A stretch of 64,000 bases of DNA from Chryseobacterium sp. E1 (GTDB taxonomy: Bacteria > Bacteroidota > Bacteroidia > Flavobacteriales > Weeksellaceae): the NCBI GenBank assembly GCA_019203745.1, contig CP078104.1, forward strand, positions 744,001-808,000. The letters are read 5' to 3'. Shown here piece after piece: positions 31,004 to 40,747 of this stretch; within the stretch, counting starts at the first letter, position 1, and every line of letters begins with the position of its first letter. The notes under the pieces were generated by a model that was given only the letters and a program-made list of their open reading frames with translations, searched no databases and was not told the DNA's origin. The position numbers were made by a program, and so were the translations under genes.

Positions 31004-33552
31004 TTAGCTTGTAAGTGTTTTTTCTAAGGCTATTTCAAAATCTTTTTCAGTTTCATGGTTATAAAACGGTACGGCAGTAATTAAATATTCGTCCGTATGA
31101 ATAGTAATGGTATTCTTTTCCCCGCCCATTTTTCTCAAAAAGTCATCTTTCCATCTGTCATAATCAATTAAGTGAGCTCCTTTAGGTTCTATAAACACCT
31201 GATACGTCAGCTGCTTATCTTTCTTCTGGCTGCAAAATAAGATAAAATCCGGTTCAAAAGCACGTCCTAATTTATCGAAGATTTTAACTTCTCTTTCATT
31301 ACGGATCAGATGAATATCCTGAAATTTTTGTTTCAACCCTTTAAAACGTCTGGAAAACATTTCCACAAATCTTTTTTCCTCATGGGTTCCATAGTTGGCA
31401 TTGTAGGCGTACCAATCTTCATCAGAAACCACATTCTCCTGCCCATCTGCTTTTATACTCCCTTTTGTGACCCTGATTTCTTTATCTCTGAAAACCTTAT
31501 GAATAGGCTGTGCCTGGAATGATGAGCCTTCATAATCCGGAGCATTGTGTTTAATATCTGCTTCTATATTTTGCAGCAACCCATTCAGTGCCTGAAGATA
31601 ATCAAAATGTGAAATTTCCTGAAGACGGTTTTTTGTTCCGTAGAATATGATTTCCATTCCGCCCAGATATTTTTCATCCTCTATAAAATCCCGGATAGAA
31701 GTAATATTGGGAAAATAACGTGAAAGGTTATCGAAATAATAAAACGGATTCCGGCTTAAAGCATATCTGATAACATGTTTCTGAATATCCTGAATTCTGA
31801 CTCCTTCAGATTTTATTCCTTCATCCAAAGGAATCGGTTTTTCTAACTCAAAAAAGACATTGAAGTTCTCCGCTTCCCGAAGAAAGCTGGTAACTGAACT
31901 TAGGTTTAACAATCCCCAAATCTCTAAAGGATCTTATCTGATCAAAGTTTTTGGGTATTTTACTGTTTGAAAATACAACTCCGTTTTTATATAATTCTGT
32001 GGTTTTAAATGTAGGTTTTAACTTTAATTGTTTGGTCTCAAGATTAGCCTCATCTTCATATATTCCGGAGTCTATCAATGCTTTTTAAGTTCAGAGATAT
32101 AGCGGCTGTCTTCTTTGGTGTGGTAATACAATTCTTCTAAAATTTTCAGATCATTTGAAATATCATCATCATATTTCCGGACAAATTGATCTTCCCCATC
32201 TTCCACAGCAAACGGATAATATCTTGCTCCACGACCTATTAACTGAGCTTCAGAGAGAGTGGTTTTTCCCGGTTTCCCCTCTTTCCCGTCACGGTCTTCG
32301 TATAATCTGACGATATCAAATAAATTAAGGACATCCCAGCCTTCATTAAGCTTTTGTACTGCAAATACAGCACGAATCGGGTTATTTTCTTCTTCTAATG
32401 TATTGAGTAAAATCTGGTTTTTCTCTGCTTCTGAATCGTTATTGGCGCTCAGACAATTTTCTTCCCTGAAATGCGTTTGTATCCGTTTTACAATTTCACT
32501 GTCTGAAATATTTCTAACCTTGAAAAAATCAAAAGCCTTTTGAACAACAGAAACAGAGGATGTTTTCCTGATCTTTTCTACCATCGCTTCAGAGAAGTCA
32601 TCAATCAACCTGTGAAAATTCTCTTTATTCTGTTCAGATTCTTTAATGGTTTTCTTGGCTTTGAATAAGATAACCGGCTTCAGATTAATGTGATGAATGG
32701 TTGCCAGTTCCTGCCGATATAAATTGAGAATCAAAGCCTGAACAATTCTTTCCTGCTCATCATACATGGAGCGGACAAGATTGATTTCTTTAGAAAACTT
32801 GTCAGTCCTGAACTGAGCCAGATCATATTTATAAAGCACTTTATCTTTGTACTTCTCTGTGATTTCCCGGCTATCATAATCTAAAGTAGCAGTAAATTCC
32901 AGAAGGATATTCTCAAAGTTCTGATGCAGGATCTCCAGAACGGTTTCTTCCCAGCTTCCAAACAGGTTACCGCTTTTGGTACCACTGTTCAGATGATGGG
33001 CCTCATCAGCGATCAGTACCATTTTTTTATCCTGAAAATCTTCATAAGTAATACTGTTTTCTTTGGTATTATTCAAGTCAATATGGAGTTGCTGGATGGT
33101 TGTAAATTTAATATTGATGTTTTCATGATCGGACTCATCAAAATTATCGATCTGTTTCAAGAAAACTTCTTTGCCATTGATGACAATTTTCTCCTGAAAT
33201 AAATATTTCGAGGTTTGAGGATTGAGAAAGTTATCCTTCGTTTTCTGAATGATATTGTTGCTGTTGACAAAAAAAAAAAGTTTCTATATCCTTTTTCATA
33301 AAGATGAAGCATCAAACCACCCATCACCATGGTCTTCCCGCTTCCCGTTGCCATATTATAAAGAAGATGCAGGGGTTTCTTAGGTTTCCCATCAAAATCT
33401 TCCTGTTCAGTGTATAGATAACGTCTGAAAGCTTCTTCCTGATACGGACGGATTCCGAATTTCAGATTATCTGTAATTCCGTTGGGTAAAGCAACTTCCG
33501 CCAAAGCTTTACGGGCAAAGGGATTATTGAATATTTCGTGTAAAAATGCCAT
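31004..33552 (-). CDS. res: Type III restriction enzyme, Res subunit (3 or more frameshifts)
   Basis: About 850 residues. SF2 helicase motor: GIRPYQEEAFRRYL, Walker A NMATGSGKTMVM, DEAH box LIADEAHHL, FTATLD (motif III), VQKLNEGWDVLNLFDIVRL, and AQLIGRGARYYPF (motif VI). The C-terminal nuclease has FEPDFILF ... VFIEPKG, the PD-ExK pattern. It translocates on DNA and cuts when unmethylated sites meet. The start MAFLHEIFNNPFARK lies 4 nt after the corrected mod stop. Breaks lie at the 11-T run (33269-33279), near 33160, 32076 and 31900. The run of T needs 12 to keep RNFFFFVNSNN in frame. Confidence 0.9.
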
Positions 33553-33556
33553 GTGC

Positions 33557-35442
33557 TTAGTTTTTAAGTTGATAAAATTCCTGGTTACTTTCTGTTCTTC
33601 CGGAGTGCACTCAAAGTTCTTATCGTTAAGAGAAGAAAGGTTTACATAAAGCTGGTTTTTATCGAGCAGTTCGCAAAGGTGCTGTTTTTGCTCATGAAGG
33701 TTTAATGCTTTGAAATCCTCGATGCATTGCTCCTGCTTCTGAATATCAATATTATAATTAAGAAAAGACTTCGCTTTCATCTCTTCCCAAATCTGAAGAA
33801 GTGTTTTTTCATCTTTTGCCTCTTCTATTTTTTTCTATGAAGGTTTGGTTGTATTTTTTGAGTTCAAGGTAGATAAATGAGCCGCCGCCTTGCCAGTTTA
33901 CAGATTTGGAGATACCGCCTTGTTCTCCTTCAATTACTTTTTTCAGGCGTTCTACAGCTACAGTTTCTATATAATCCATTTGCTCTATTCCGATATATTG
34001 GCGGTTCATCTTGTGAGCGGTAGATGCTGTGGTACCGCTTCCGAGATGGTAGTCGAGGATGATGTCGTTTTCTAACGTAGATATTTCAATTAATTTCGTT
34101 ATTAATTGCTCAGGTTTAGGATAATCAAATAATTTCGCACTAAAAATATCTTGAAGAGTTTTTGCTCCTTGCCCAGAAAATGACTCATCAATCCAGGAAT
34201 TAAAAACTACCTGCTTTGTACCATCTTTTTCGTATATTTTTTCATATAATTCTTTTTCCCTTCTTTTTCAATTAATACCACATCACCGTCTTCAATCGAT
34301 TTCTTAAGCTTAGCTTGACTCCATCTCCAACAGCCATCAGTTCCATCAGGAAGTATTGGAAAAACAATTTCATTTTTAAATTCAACCCCATAATATAAGT
34401 TCGGTCTATCCATTCTCCTACTATTACTTCCCCATTTTCTAATTAATTGAGTTTTATAATTGCCTTTCTCATCTTTCAATGAATAACTAGATGTATCTTC
34501 AACAGTTGTTTTAAACAACTCTAATTCAGAAATCTTTTTGAAAAACAAATAATTGTTTCATGAATCTGTGCAATGAATTTGCTGTCTTGTCTACCCCTCT
34601 ACCTTTCCAAACAATATTGCTCACAAAATTTTCTCTTCCAAAAATTTCATCCATTAATACTTTTAAATAGGCTTGCTCATTATCATCACACTGAACAAAA
34701 ACAAGTCCATCATTCCTTAGTAATTCTCTTGCAACACTAAGTCTATTCTTCATAAAACTCAGCCAAGTAGAATGATTAAAACTATCATTATACTTAAACC
34801 CATCATTTCCCGTATTATAAGGCGGATCTATATAAATCAACTTCACCTTTCCAGCAAATTCTTTTTTCAGAGAATGCAATGCTAAAAGATTATTTCCTTT
34901 AATAATTAGATTATCGGTAATGGTTCCGTTTTCATCTCTATTGAATTGGTCAAAATGATGGTCACCTTCTTTATCAAACCGTTTGGCATTGGTTAGTACT
35001 TTTGGGTCAAGAAGTTCGGTAATTTCATCCTGAGCCAGCACTTCATTAAAGAAAATCTCTTCTCTTTTATCTTCCTCACGGCTTTGTCCGCCCTCCAGGA
35101 TACAGTCTTTAAATGGCCATACCAGAGATACTTCATTGCGTTGTTTCAGATGTCTGCCATCAATCGTTAATCCTACTTTATTTTTAAATTGAGTATAGCT
35201 ATCATTCAGATAATTTTTCTGTTCCATAAACTGAATAAAGAGGTTTTGTTTAAATACCCGGACATCTTTTACTTTTACAAAAATTTCTCCTTCAGATCAG
35301 AGTCTTCCAGTAGCAATCCGATCAGTTCTTCATCAAAGTTTTGAGCTTTGTTCAGGACCACCCATTTTTTTATTTCTCCGTTATCGGAAACATAATTGGG
35401 TTCTTTTTTAATTTGATTTTCCAGAGCTTGATAGAGTTTCAT
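33557..35442 (-). CDS. mod: Type III DNA adenine methyltransferase, Mod subunit (4 or more frameshifts)
   Basis: About 630 residues, beta-class N6-adenine methyltransferase: motif IV KLIYIDPPYNTGND in the first half, FKYNDSFNHSTWLSFMKNRL after it, and motif I-like ILDYHLGSGTTAS in the second half, followed by HKMNRQYIGIEQMDYI. The target-recognition part lies between. The N-terminus MKLYQALENQIKKEPNY starts at 35442. The C-terminus reads VTRNFYQLKN after repair of one T near 33578, stopping at 33557. Other breaks: 33832 (one A too many), 34258, 34540 and 35278. Mod alone methylates. With Res it forms a Type III restriction system. Confidence 0.9.
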
Positions 35443-35462
35443 AGTATTAAGTTTTATTGCGT

Positions 35463-35489
35463 CAAATGTATCCTGAAAACAAACTCAAA
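35463..35489 (-). promoter_or_regulatory. Probable mod promoter
   Basis: Minus strand: TACATTTG (35463-35470) is a perfect TAnnTTTG. TTTG (35486-35489) could be the -33 element, though the 15-nt spacer is short. The ATG is about 20 nt downstream. Confidence 0.55.
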
Positions 35490-35494
35490 CATTA

Positions 35495-35511
35495 TGGTTT
35501 ACCGTAAACCA
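35495..35511. promoter_or_regulatory. Operator-like palindrome upstream of mod
   Basis: TGGTTTAC-C-GTAAACCA, a perfect 8+1+8 inverted repeat, placed directly upstream of the -33 element of mod. No dedicated controller gene lies beside it. Confidence 0.5.
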
Positions 35512-35671
35512 ACAACTTATTCATAATAGCGTTGTACATTGAGATTCTTTCACTACGCTACTGAATTACATTCTCAGACCTTCAGTCTGTATTCCAAATG
35601 ATAGTATCCTCCATAAAAGAAAGCAGCACCCATCCTCTCAGGCCCTTCAACTATCAAACTCCAAAATTCAC

Positions 35672-35679
35672 TACCTTTG
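35672..35679 (+). promoter_or_regulatory. -7 box of the DEAD-box helicase gene
   Basis: TACCTTTG, followed by CACC and then the ATG at 35684. The transcription start would fall on or next to the start codon. No clear -33 TTG. Confidence 0.5.
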
Positions 35680-35683
35680 CACC

Positions 35684-36989
35684 ATGGAACTACAATCTAT
35701 CTATCAAAAGCTGCAGATTCAGGATATGAATCAGATGCAGAAATCTACGTACAAAGCCTCTGAAAACAATACGGATATTGTACTGCTCTCTCCTACCGGT
35801 TCGGGAAAAACCCTTGCTTTTTTATTTCCGGTTCTCAGAAATCTGAAAAAGATGTGCAGGGAGTGCAGGCATTGATATTGGTTCCTGCCAGAGAACTGGC
35901 GTTACAGATTGAACAGGTTTTCAAATCTATGGGAACAGATTTCAAGGTTTCCGTTTGCTATGGAGGACATGATAAAAAGATTGAAGTTAATAATTTAATT
36001 GAAGCTCCGGCAGTTTTGATCGGAACTCCGGGACGAGTTACTTATCACGTAAGAAACAATAATTTTGACCCGAAAACGGTTAGGACACTGGTTCTGGATG
36101 AATTTGACAAAGCTTTGGAACTGGGCTTCCATGATGATATGGAATTTATCTGTAATGCTTTAAAGGGACTTTCTCAAAGAATTCTAACTTCTGCAACAGC
36201 AATGGATGAAATTCCTGCATTTACCGGATTAAAAGATGAAAAAATCATCAGCTTTCTTAAAGAAAATGAAGTAAAACCTGATATTCAGTTAAGAAAAGTA
36301 ATGACAATTCCGGAAGAAAAACTGGATACCTTGTTCAACCTGGTTTGTAAGATCGGGAACAAAAGAACGCTGATCTTCTGTAATCACCGTGAAGCGGTAG
36401 ACCGTATCTCGGAACTCCTTCATCAGATGGGAATAGACAGAGAAACCTTCCATGGCGGGATGGAACAGGATGAAAGAGAACGTGCATTACTGAAATTCAG
36501 AAATGATTCTGCAAGAATTCTTATTACAACCGACCTGGCAGCCCGTGGGCTTGATATTCCTGAAGTGGAATCTATTGTTCATTATCAGCTTCCTCCCAAA
36601 GAAGATACCTTCATCCACAGAAACGGACGTACCGCAAGAATGAATGCCAAAGGTTTTGTCTATCTGATTATGACTGAGGAAGAAAATTTCCCTTTCATTA
36701 AAAATAATACTCCGGAAGAAAACGTTACCGGATTTACCAAGGTTCCGCAGAAAACCCCTTTCCAGACTGTTTATATCAGTGCAGGAAAAAAGATAAGGTC
36801 AATAAAGTAGATATTGTAGGGTATCTGCTAAAGAAAGGAGAACTTCAAAAAGAAGACGTAGGAATTATTGAAGTAAAAGACACCACATCCTATGTTGCAG
36901 TTGCCAGAAATAAAGTAAACACTCTTTTAAGAAAACTTCAGAACGAAAAACTGAAAGGTAAAAAGGTAAAAATGGAGGTGGCTTATTAA
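35684..36989 (+). CDS. DEAD-box RNA helicase, DbpA-like (2 frameshifts)
   Basis: About 435 residues. Motif I SPTGSGKTLAF, Ia VPARELALQ, Ib GTPGR, motif II VLDEFDKALE (DEFD instead of DEAD), motif III SATAMDE, motif IV LIFCNHREAVD, motif V TTDLAARGLDIPEV, motif VI HRNGRTARM. After repair near 36795 the C-terminus (VDIVGYLLKKGELQKEDVG ... VAVARNKVNTLLRKL ... LKGKKVKMEVAY) is a DbpA-type RNA-binding domain, which in DbpA targets 23S rRNA during 50S assembly. The other break is near 35850. A specific symbol is not justified. The gene has its own -7 box and ends before a large palindrome. Confidence 0.88.
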
Positions 36990-37006
36990 GTTTCTGCTCA
37001 ATATTA

Positions 37007-37096
37007 TGTCATTGCGAACGAAGTGAAGCAATCTCACCCTTATAATCGTGTTTAATGATAAGAGATTGCTTCGTCGCTATGCTCCTCGCAATGACA
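37007..37096. repeat. Large imperfect palindromic repeat element
   Basis: Left arm 37007-37035 (TGTCATTGCGA ... AAGCAATCTC) pairs with right arm 37062-37096 (GAGATTGCTT ... CGCAATGACA). The right arm has about six extra bases (CTCCTC region). It lies between convergent genes and matches a palindromic repeat family I recall as very common in Bacteroidota genomes. It could act as a bidirectional terminator. Confidence 0.75.
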
Positions 37097-37102
37097 CAAA
37101 AA

Positions 37103-37992
37103 TTATTTTATCCCTCTTACCCGCATCGGAAAAGTGTACACCGATTTTGAGGCTGTGATAAATAAAACATCATTATTTTCTCCTCCAAACGTCACATTGG
37201 AGGTCCATTTTTCAGGAATGGGGATGTGATAGATTTTCTTTCCGGAACGGTTGAAAACATGTACACCGTCTCCGGTTAAGTAAAGATTACCATGTTTATC
37301 CAGTATCATTCCGTCAGAACCCATTTCACAGAACAATTTTTTCTCTGATAATTTCCCTTCTTCTAAAATATCATACACATACGTTTTCCCGGCATCAATG
37401 TCGGAAACATATAATTTTTCAGCGTCTCACTTCCTGCAATTCCGTTCGGCTGTGTAAAGGTATCCAGTTTGGAAATTTTCCGTCCTTACTCCTGTAGTAG
37501 AGACTTTTATGAGGTAGCTCCTGCTTAAAATTCACCCAATAATCTCTTTCATACAGAGGATCTGTAAAATACATTCCGCCAAAAGCATCATTCCATACAT
37601 CATTCGGGCCGTTTAATCTTTTCCCTTCAAATCCCTTCAGCAGGACTTCCACTTTTTATCTTTTGATATTTTCCAGATTTCTCCTGATCATCGGAGCACG
37701 TGATCAGATACCCGTCTTTATCGAAATGGGTACCGTTGGCCCTTCCCGTTTTATCCAGAAACATAATGACCTTATTGCTTTTCCAGTCCCAGTAATAAAT
37801 TTTATCATTAGGCTGATCGGTAAAATAAACATTCCCATCCCTATCTGCTGACGGCCCTTCTGTAAAGCTAAACTGATCCGAAATTTTCTCCGGCTTCACA
37901 CCTTCATAAAACATTTTACTACTATTTACTGATTGACAGTTTACCAATGCGAAAACCAAACCAATCATTCCTATTTTACAGATATTCTTCAT
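37103..37992 (-). CDS. SMP-30/gluconolactonase-like lipoprotein (2-3 frameshifts)
   Basis: About 297 residues. The N-terminus MKNICKIGMIGLVFALVNC is a lipoprotein signal (LVNC). The beta-propeller of the SMP-30 family follows: FSFTEGPSADRDGNVYFTDQ, YLITCSDDQ, RLNGPNDVWNDAFGGMYFTDP (metal-binding Asn/Asp), after repair QPNGIAGSETLKKLYVSDI, and GSDGMILDKHGNLYLTGDG. The spacing of Glu, Asn and Asp ligands fits a calcium-dependent lactonase. Breaks lie near 37655, 37487 and 37418. It probably hydrolyses a sugar lactone in the periplasm. The substrate is unknown. It stands alone. Confidence 0.85.
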
Positions 37993-38235
37993 ACTTCATT
38001 TTTAGAACTGCAATTTACGATATGACTGATCGGTTTCAAAAATATTTTCTCATTTTGATATCATATTATCCAAAACAAAAATGTCCCAATTGTCCTATTT
38101 TGGAAGTAGATACTATTAGTACGTGATCTATATAATCCGGAGCTTTGCAGTAACAGGATTGATCACTTTTTTCTATCAAAAACAAGATCGGTCCGGATGA
38201 AAAACAGTACTAAAATATCTTTATAGCATACGATA
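37993..38235. other. Divergent region, SMP-30-like gene / ccoG
   Basis: AT-rich, no gene seen. I cannot point to a convincing promoter pair. Confidence 0.3.
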
Positions 38236-39676
38236 ATGAGTGTAGAGTCCAATAATATCAAATCTTTAGAAATTGAAAATGAAGATTTCAGAAATTCAGT
38301 AGGAACAATGGATGAAACCGGGAAAAGAAAATGGATTTTCCCAGAAAGCCCAAAGGGAAATATACCAATTACAGGAATTACACCAGCTATTTTCTTCTTG
38401 CATTATTTTTCGGATTGCCTTTCGTAAAAATCAACAACAATCCATTTTTACTTATCAATGTTATAGACAGAAGATTCTTTATTCTGGGCCAGCCCTTTTA
38501 TCTTCAGGATTTCTTCATCCTAGCTTTAGGAGCGGTGACTTCCGTAATTTTCGTCATGCTGTTTACCGTGGTTTTCGGAAGAATATTCTGCGGGTGGCTA
38601 TGTCCTCAGACTCTTTTTATGGAAATGGTTTTCCGTAAAATTGAATACTGGATTGAAGGTGACCGGAATAAACAGATGAAGCTTGACAGACAGGAATGGG
38701 ATTCTGAAAAAATAAGAAAAAGACTCACAAAATGCTCCGTATTTATCCTTATTTCTATGATTATCTCTACTTTCATGTTTATGTATATCGTAGGCTACGA
38801 ACAGGTTTTCCGGATTATGATTGAAGGACCTTCAGAACATCCTTTAAAATTCATCACAATGATATTTTTCACGATGACTTTTTATTTTGTTTTTGCTTGG
38901 CTCCGTGAGCAGGTATGTACATTGGTTTGCCCATACGGAAGGCTTCAGGGAGTATTAATTGATAAACAGACGATCAACGTATATTACGATTTTAAAAGAG
39001 GAGAAGGCCGCTCAAAATGGAGAAATAATGAAGACAGAAAAGCAGCCGGGAAAGGAGATTGTATAGATTGTAATCAATGCGTTGTAGTCTGTCCTACGGG
39101 AATTGACATCAGAAACGGACAGCAATTGGAATGCGTCAACTGTACTGCATGTATTGATGCCTGTGATGAAATCATGGATAAAGTTGGCCTGCCTAAAGGA
39201 CTTATCCGCTATGCCACAGAGTCTGAAATTGAAAACCGTGAAAAGTTTAAATTTACATCGAGAATGAAAGCAACCACGGTTATTTTAGCTCTACTAATCG
39301 GGTTTCTTGGATTTTTAATGTATGACCGTGGTTCTATGGAAGCAAAGTTTATCAAACCTGCCGGATCTACATTCTTCATTAAAAACGGTAAGATCACCAA
39401 TACATTTATTTATACTTTACTGAATAAATCGAACGAGAAAAAACACTGACCATTAAGGTAATCACTCCGGATCATGCAGAAATCACCTATTTCGGAAATG
39501 AAAAAATCATTCTGAAAGGTGATGAAATCCTGAAAGGAAACATCAATATCACTTTCCCTGAAGAAGATATTAAACTATCCAAACAAAATATGGTGATTGG
39601 AGTTTTTGATGAAAACGGAAAACTGGTAGATTCATTTGAAACTACTTTTGAAGGACCGTTTAAACTGGTTTTGTAG
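38236..39676 (+). CDS. ccoG: Cytochrome c oxidase accessory protein CcoG (2 frameshifts)
   Basis: About 480 residues. Membrane-bound iron-sulfur protein (FixG/RdxA family) thought to reduce copper for cbb3 oxidase assembly. Helices include YTSYFLLALFFGLPF and FMYIVGYEQVF. The Cys motifs are FCGWLCPQTLFMEM, CTLVCPYGRLQG and two ferredoxin-type clusters CIDCNQCVVVCPTG and CVNCTACIDACDE. The C-terminal Ig-like domain is restored past the break near 39441 (KKTLTIKVITPDHAEITYFG ... FEGPFKLVL, stop 39674-39676). The first break is near 38340 (IFPRKPKGKYTNY). The cco operon itself is outside the window. Confidence 0.93.
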
Positions 39677-39738
39677 ATGACAGAATCAGGTGATGGATTA
39701 CAGATGAACAGGAATTGGATTAATTATACTCAAACCCA

Positions 39739-40617
39739 TTAAGCCTTATATTTCCTCATAAACTGAGTAGGGGTCATTCCGGAACTTTTCCGGAAGACTC
39801 TTACAAAGTAGGAATATTCTTCATATCCTAATCTGAAAGCAATCTCCACCAGACTTTCGTCCAGATACATCAACATTCGTTTGGCTTCAAGCACTACTCT
39901 TTCAGTAATGACATCTGTAGCTGTTTTCTGAACAACCGTCTGCACGATCCTGTTCAGATGTTTTGATGAGATTCCCATTAAAGAAGCATAATAAGCAATG
40001 GATTTCTGTTCGGCAAAATGCAATTCGATCAGATTTTCAAAATCCTGATAATGTTTAAAATACGAAAGACCGGCAGAGGAAGCCATCGTATCAAAATCTT
40101 TTGAAAAAGCCGGGTGGCATTGATAAAGATCTGAGACATCAGGAAAGGATAAGACCTTCCTTCATGATATTATTCTTAGACAGATGCTCTTTTCCCAATT
40201 CCTGGAACAGACTGATATTTTTCTTCAGTTCAGAAGTACTTAACTGAAGTTTTCTCGGAAAGGATACTGACCCGAAAAAGGGAAATTTCTCAGTTTCTGA
40301 TTGACATAATGCATTTCATAAAATTCCTGCGAACAGAAAAAATATATCCTTCTATATCTTCGGAAAGTTCCCAGCTGTGGATCTGCCCGGGCGACAGAAA
40401 AAAGACTTCCTTCTGAAACCTCATATTTCTGGAAATCGATCTCGTGCACTCCTCTACCTCCGTTAAAAAGAACGGCAGCATAAAAATCATGTCTGTGAGG
40501 CTTTTCTATATGCCGATGCCCTACTACAAGGTGATTTTTCATCGTATTAAAATAAAAATCCGAAGTATTTTTACCTGCCTGAAAAAGTTCGATATGAAGA
40601 ACGGAGATTGAATTCAT
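39739..40617 (-). CDS. AraC family transcriptional regulator (2 or more frameshifts)
   Basis: About 292 residues. The N-terminal cupin-like part has KPHRHDFYAAVLFNGGRGVHEIDF and, in overlapping frames, LSPGQIHSWELSEDIEGY. The C-terminal HTH has SIAYYASLMGISSKHLNRIVQ, AKRMLMYLDESLVEIAFRLGYEEYSYF and RVFRKSSGMTPTQFMRKY. Breaks fall near 40395 and 40265, and again between 40240 and 40086. The start ATG at 40617 (MNSISVLHIELF) was preferred over the adjacent GTG. The gene faces ccoG and is not clearly linked to a target. Confidence 0.85.
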
Positions 40618-40696
40618 CACCTGTATATTTTAGCAAAACAATAATATCATCTGATCCGTAAGAGCCTCATCTTAAGGATTGACAAATTTAGGCAAA

Positions 40697-40722
40697 AAAG
40701 GACCGGTAAATACCGATCCTTT
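40697..40722 (-). terminator. Terminator after metalloprotease copy 1
   Basis: AAAGGACCGGTA / TACCGATCCTTT, one mismatch, 2-nt loop, TTTTTT on the minus strand. Identical to the hairpin at 43680-43705. Confidence 0.85.
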
Positions 40723-40747
40723 ATATCTGAAAAAATAATAGGCTCTA

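Larger units (their letters stand above)
35443..35683. other. Divergent region, mod / DEAD-box helicase
   Basis: Holds the mod promoter and palindrome (35463-35511) and the helicase -7 box (35672-35679). The part at 35540-35580 (GAGATTCTTTCACTACGCTAC) resembles one arm of the common palindromic element also seen at 37007-37096. Confidence 0.5.

Noticed and set aside
33157-33780. A single reading frame joining the end of Mod to the start of Res
   Set aside because: Restoring one T near 33578 gives the natural Mod end FYQLKN with stop at 33557 and a Res ATG at 33552. The fusion is produced by a missing base.
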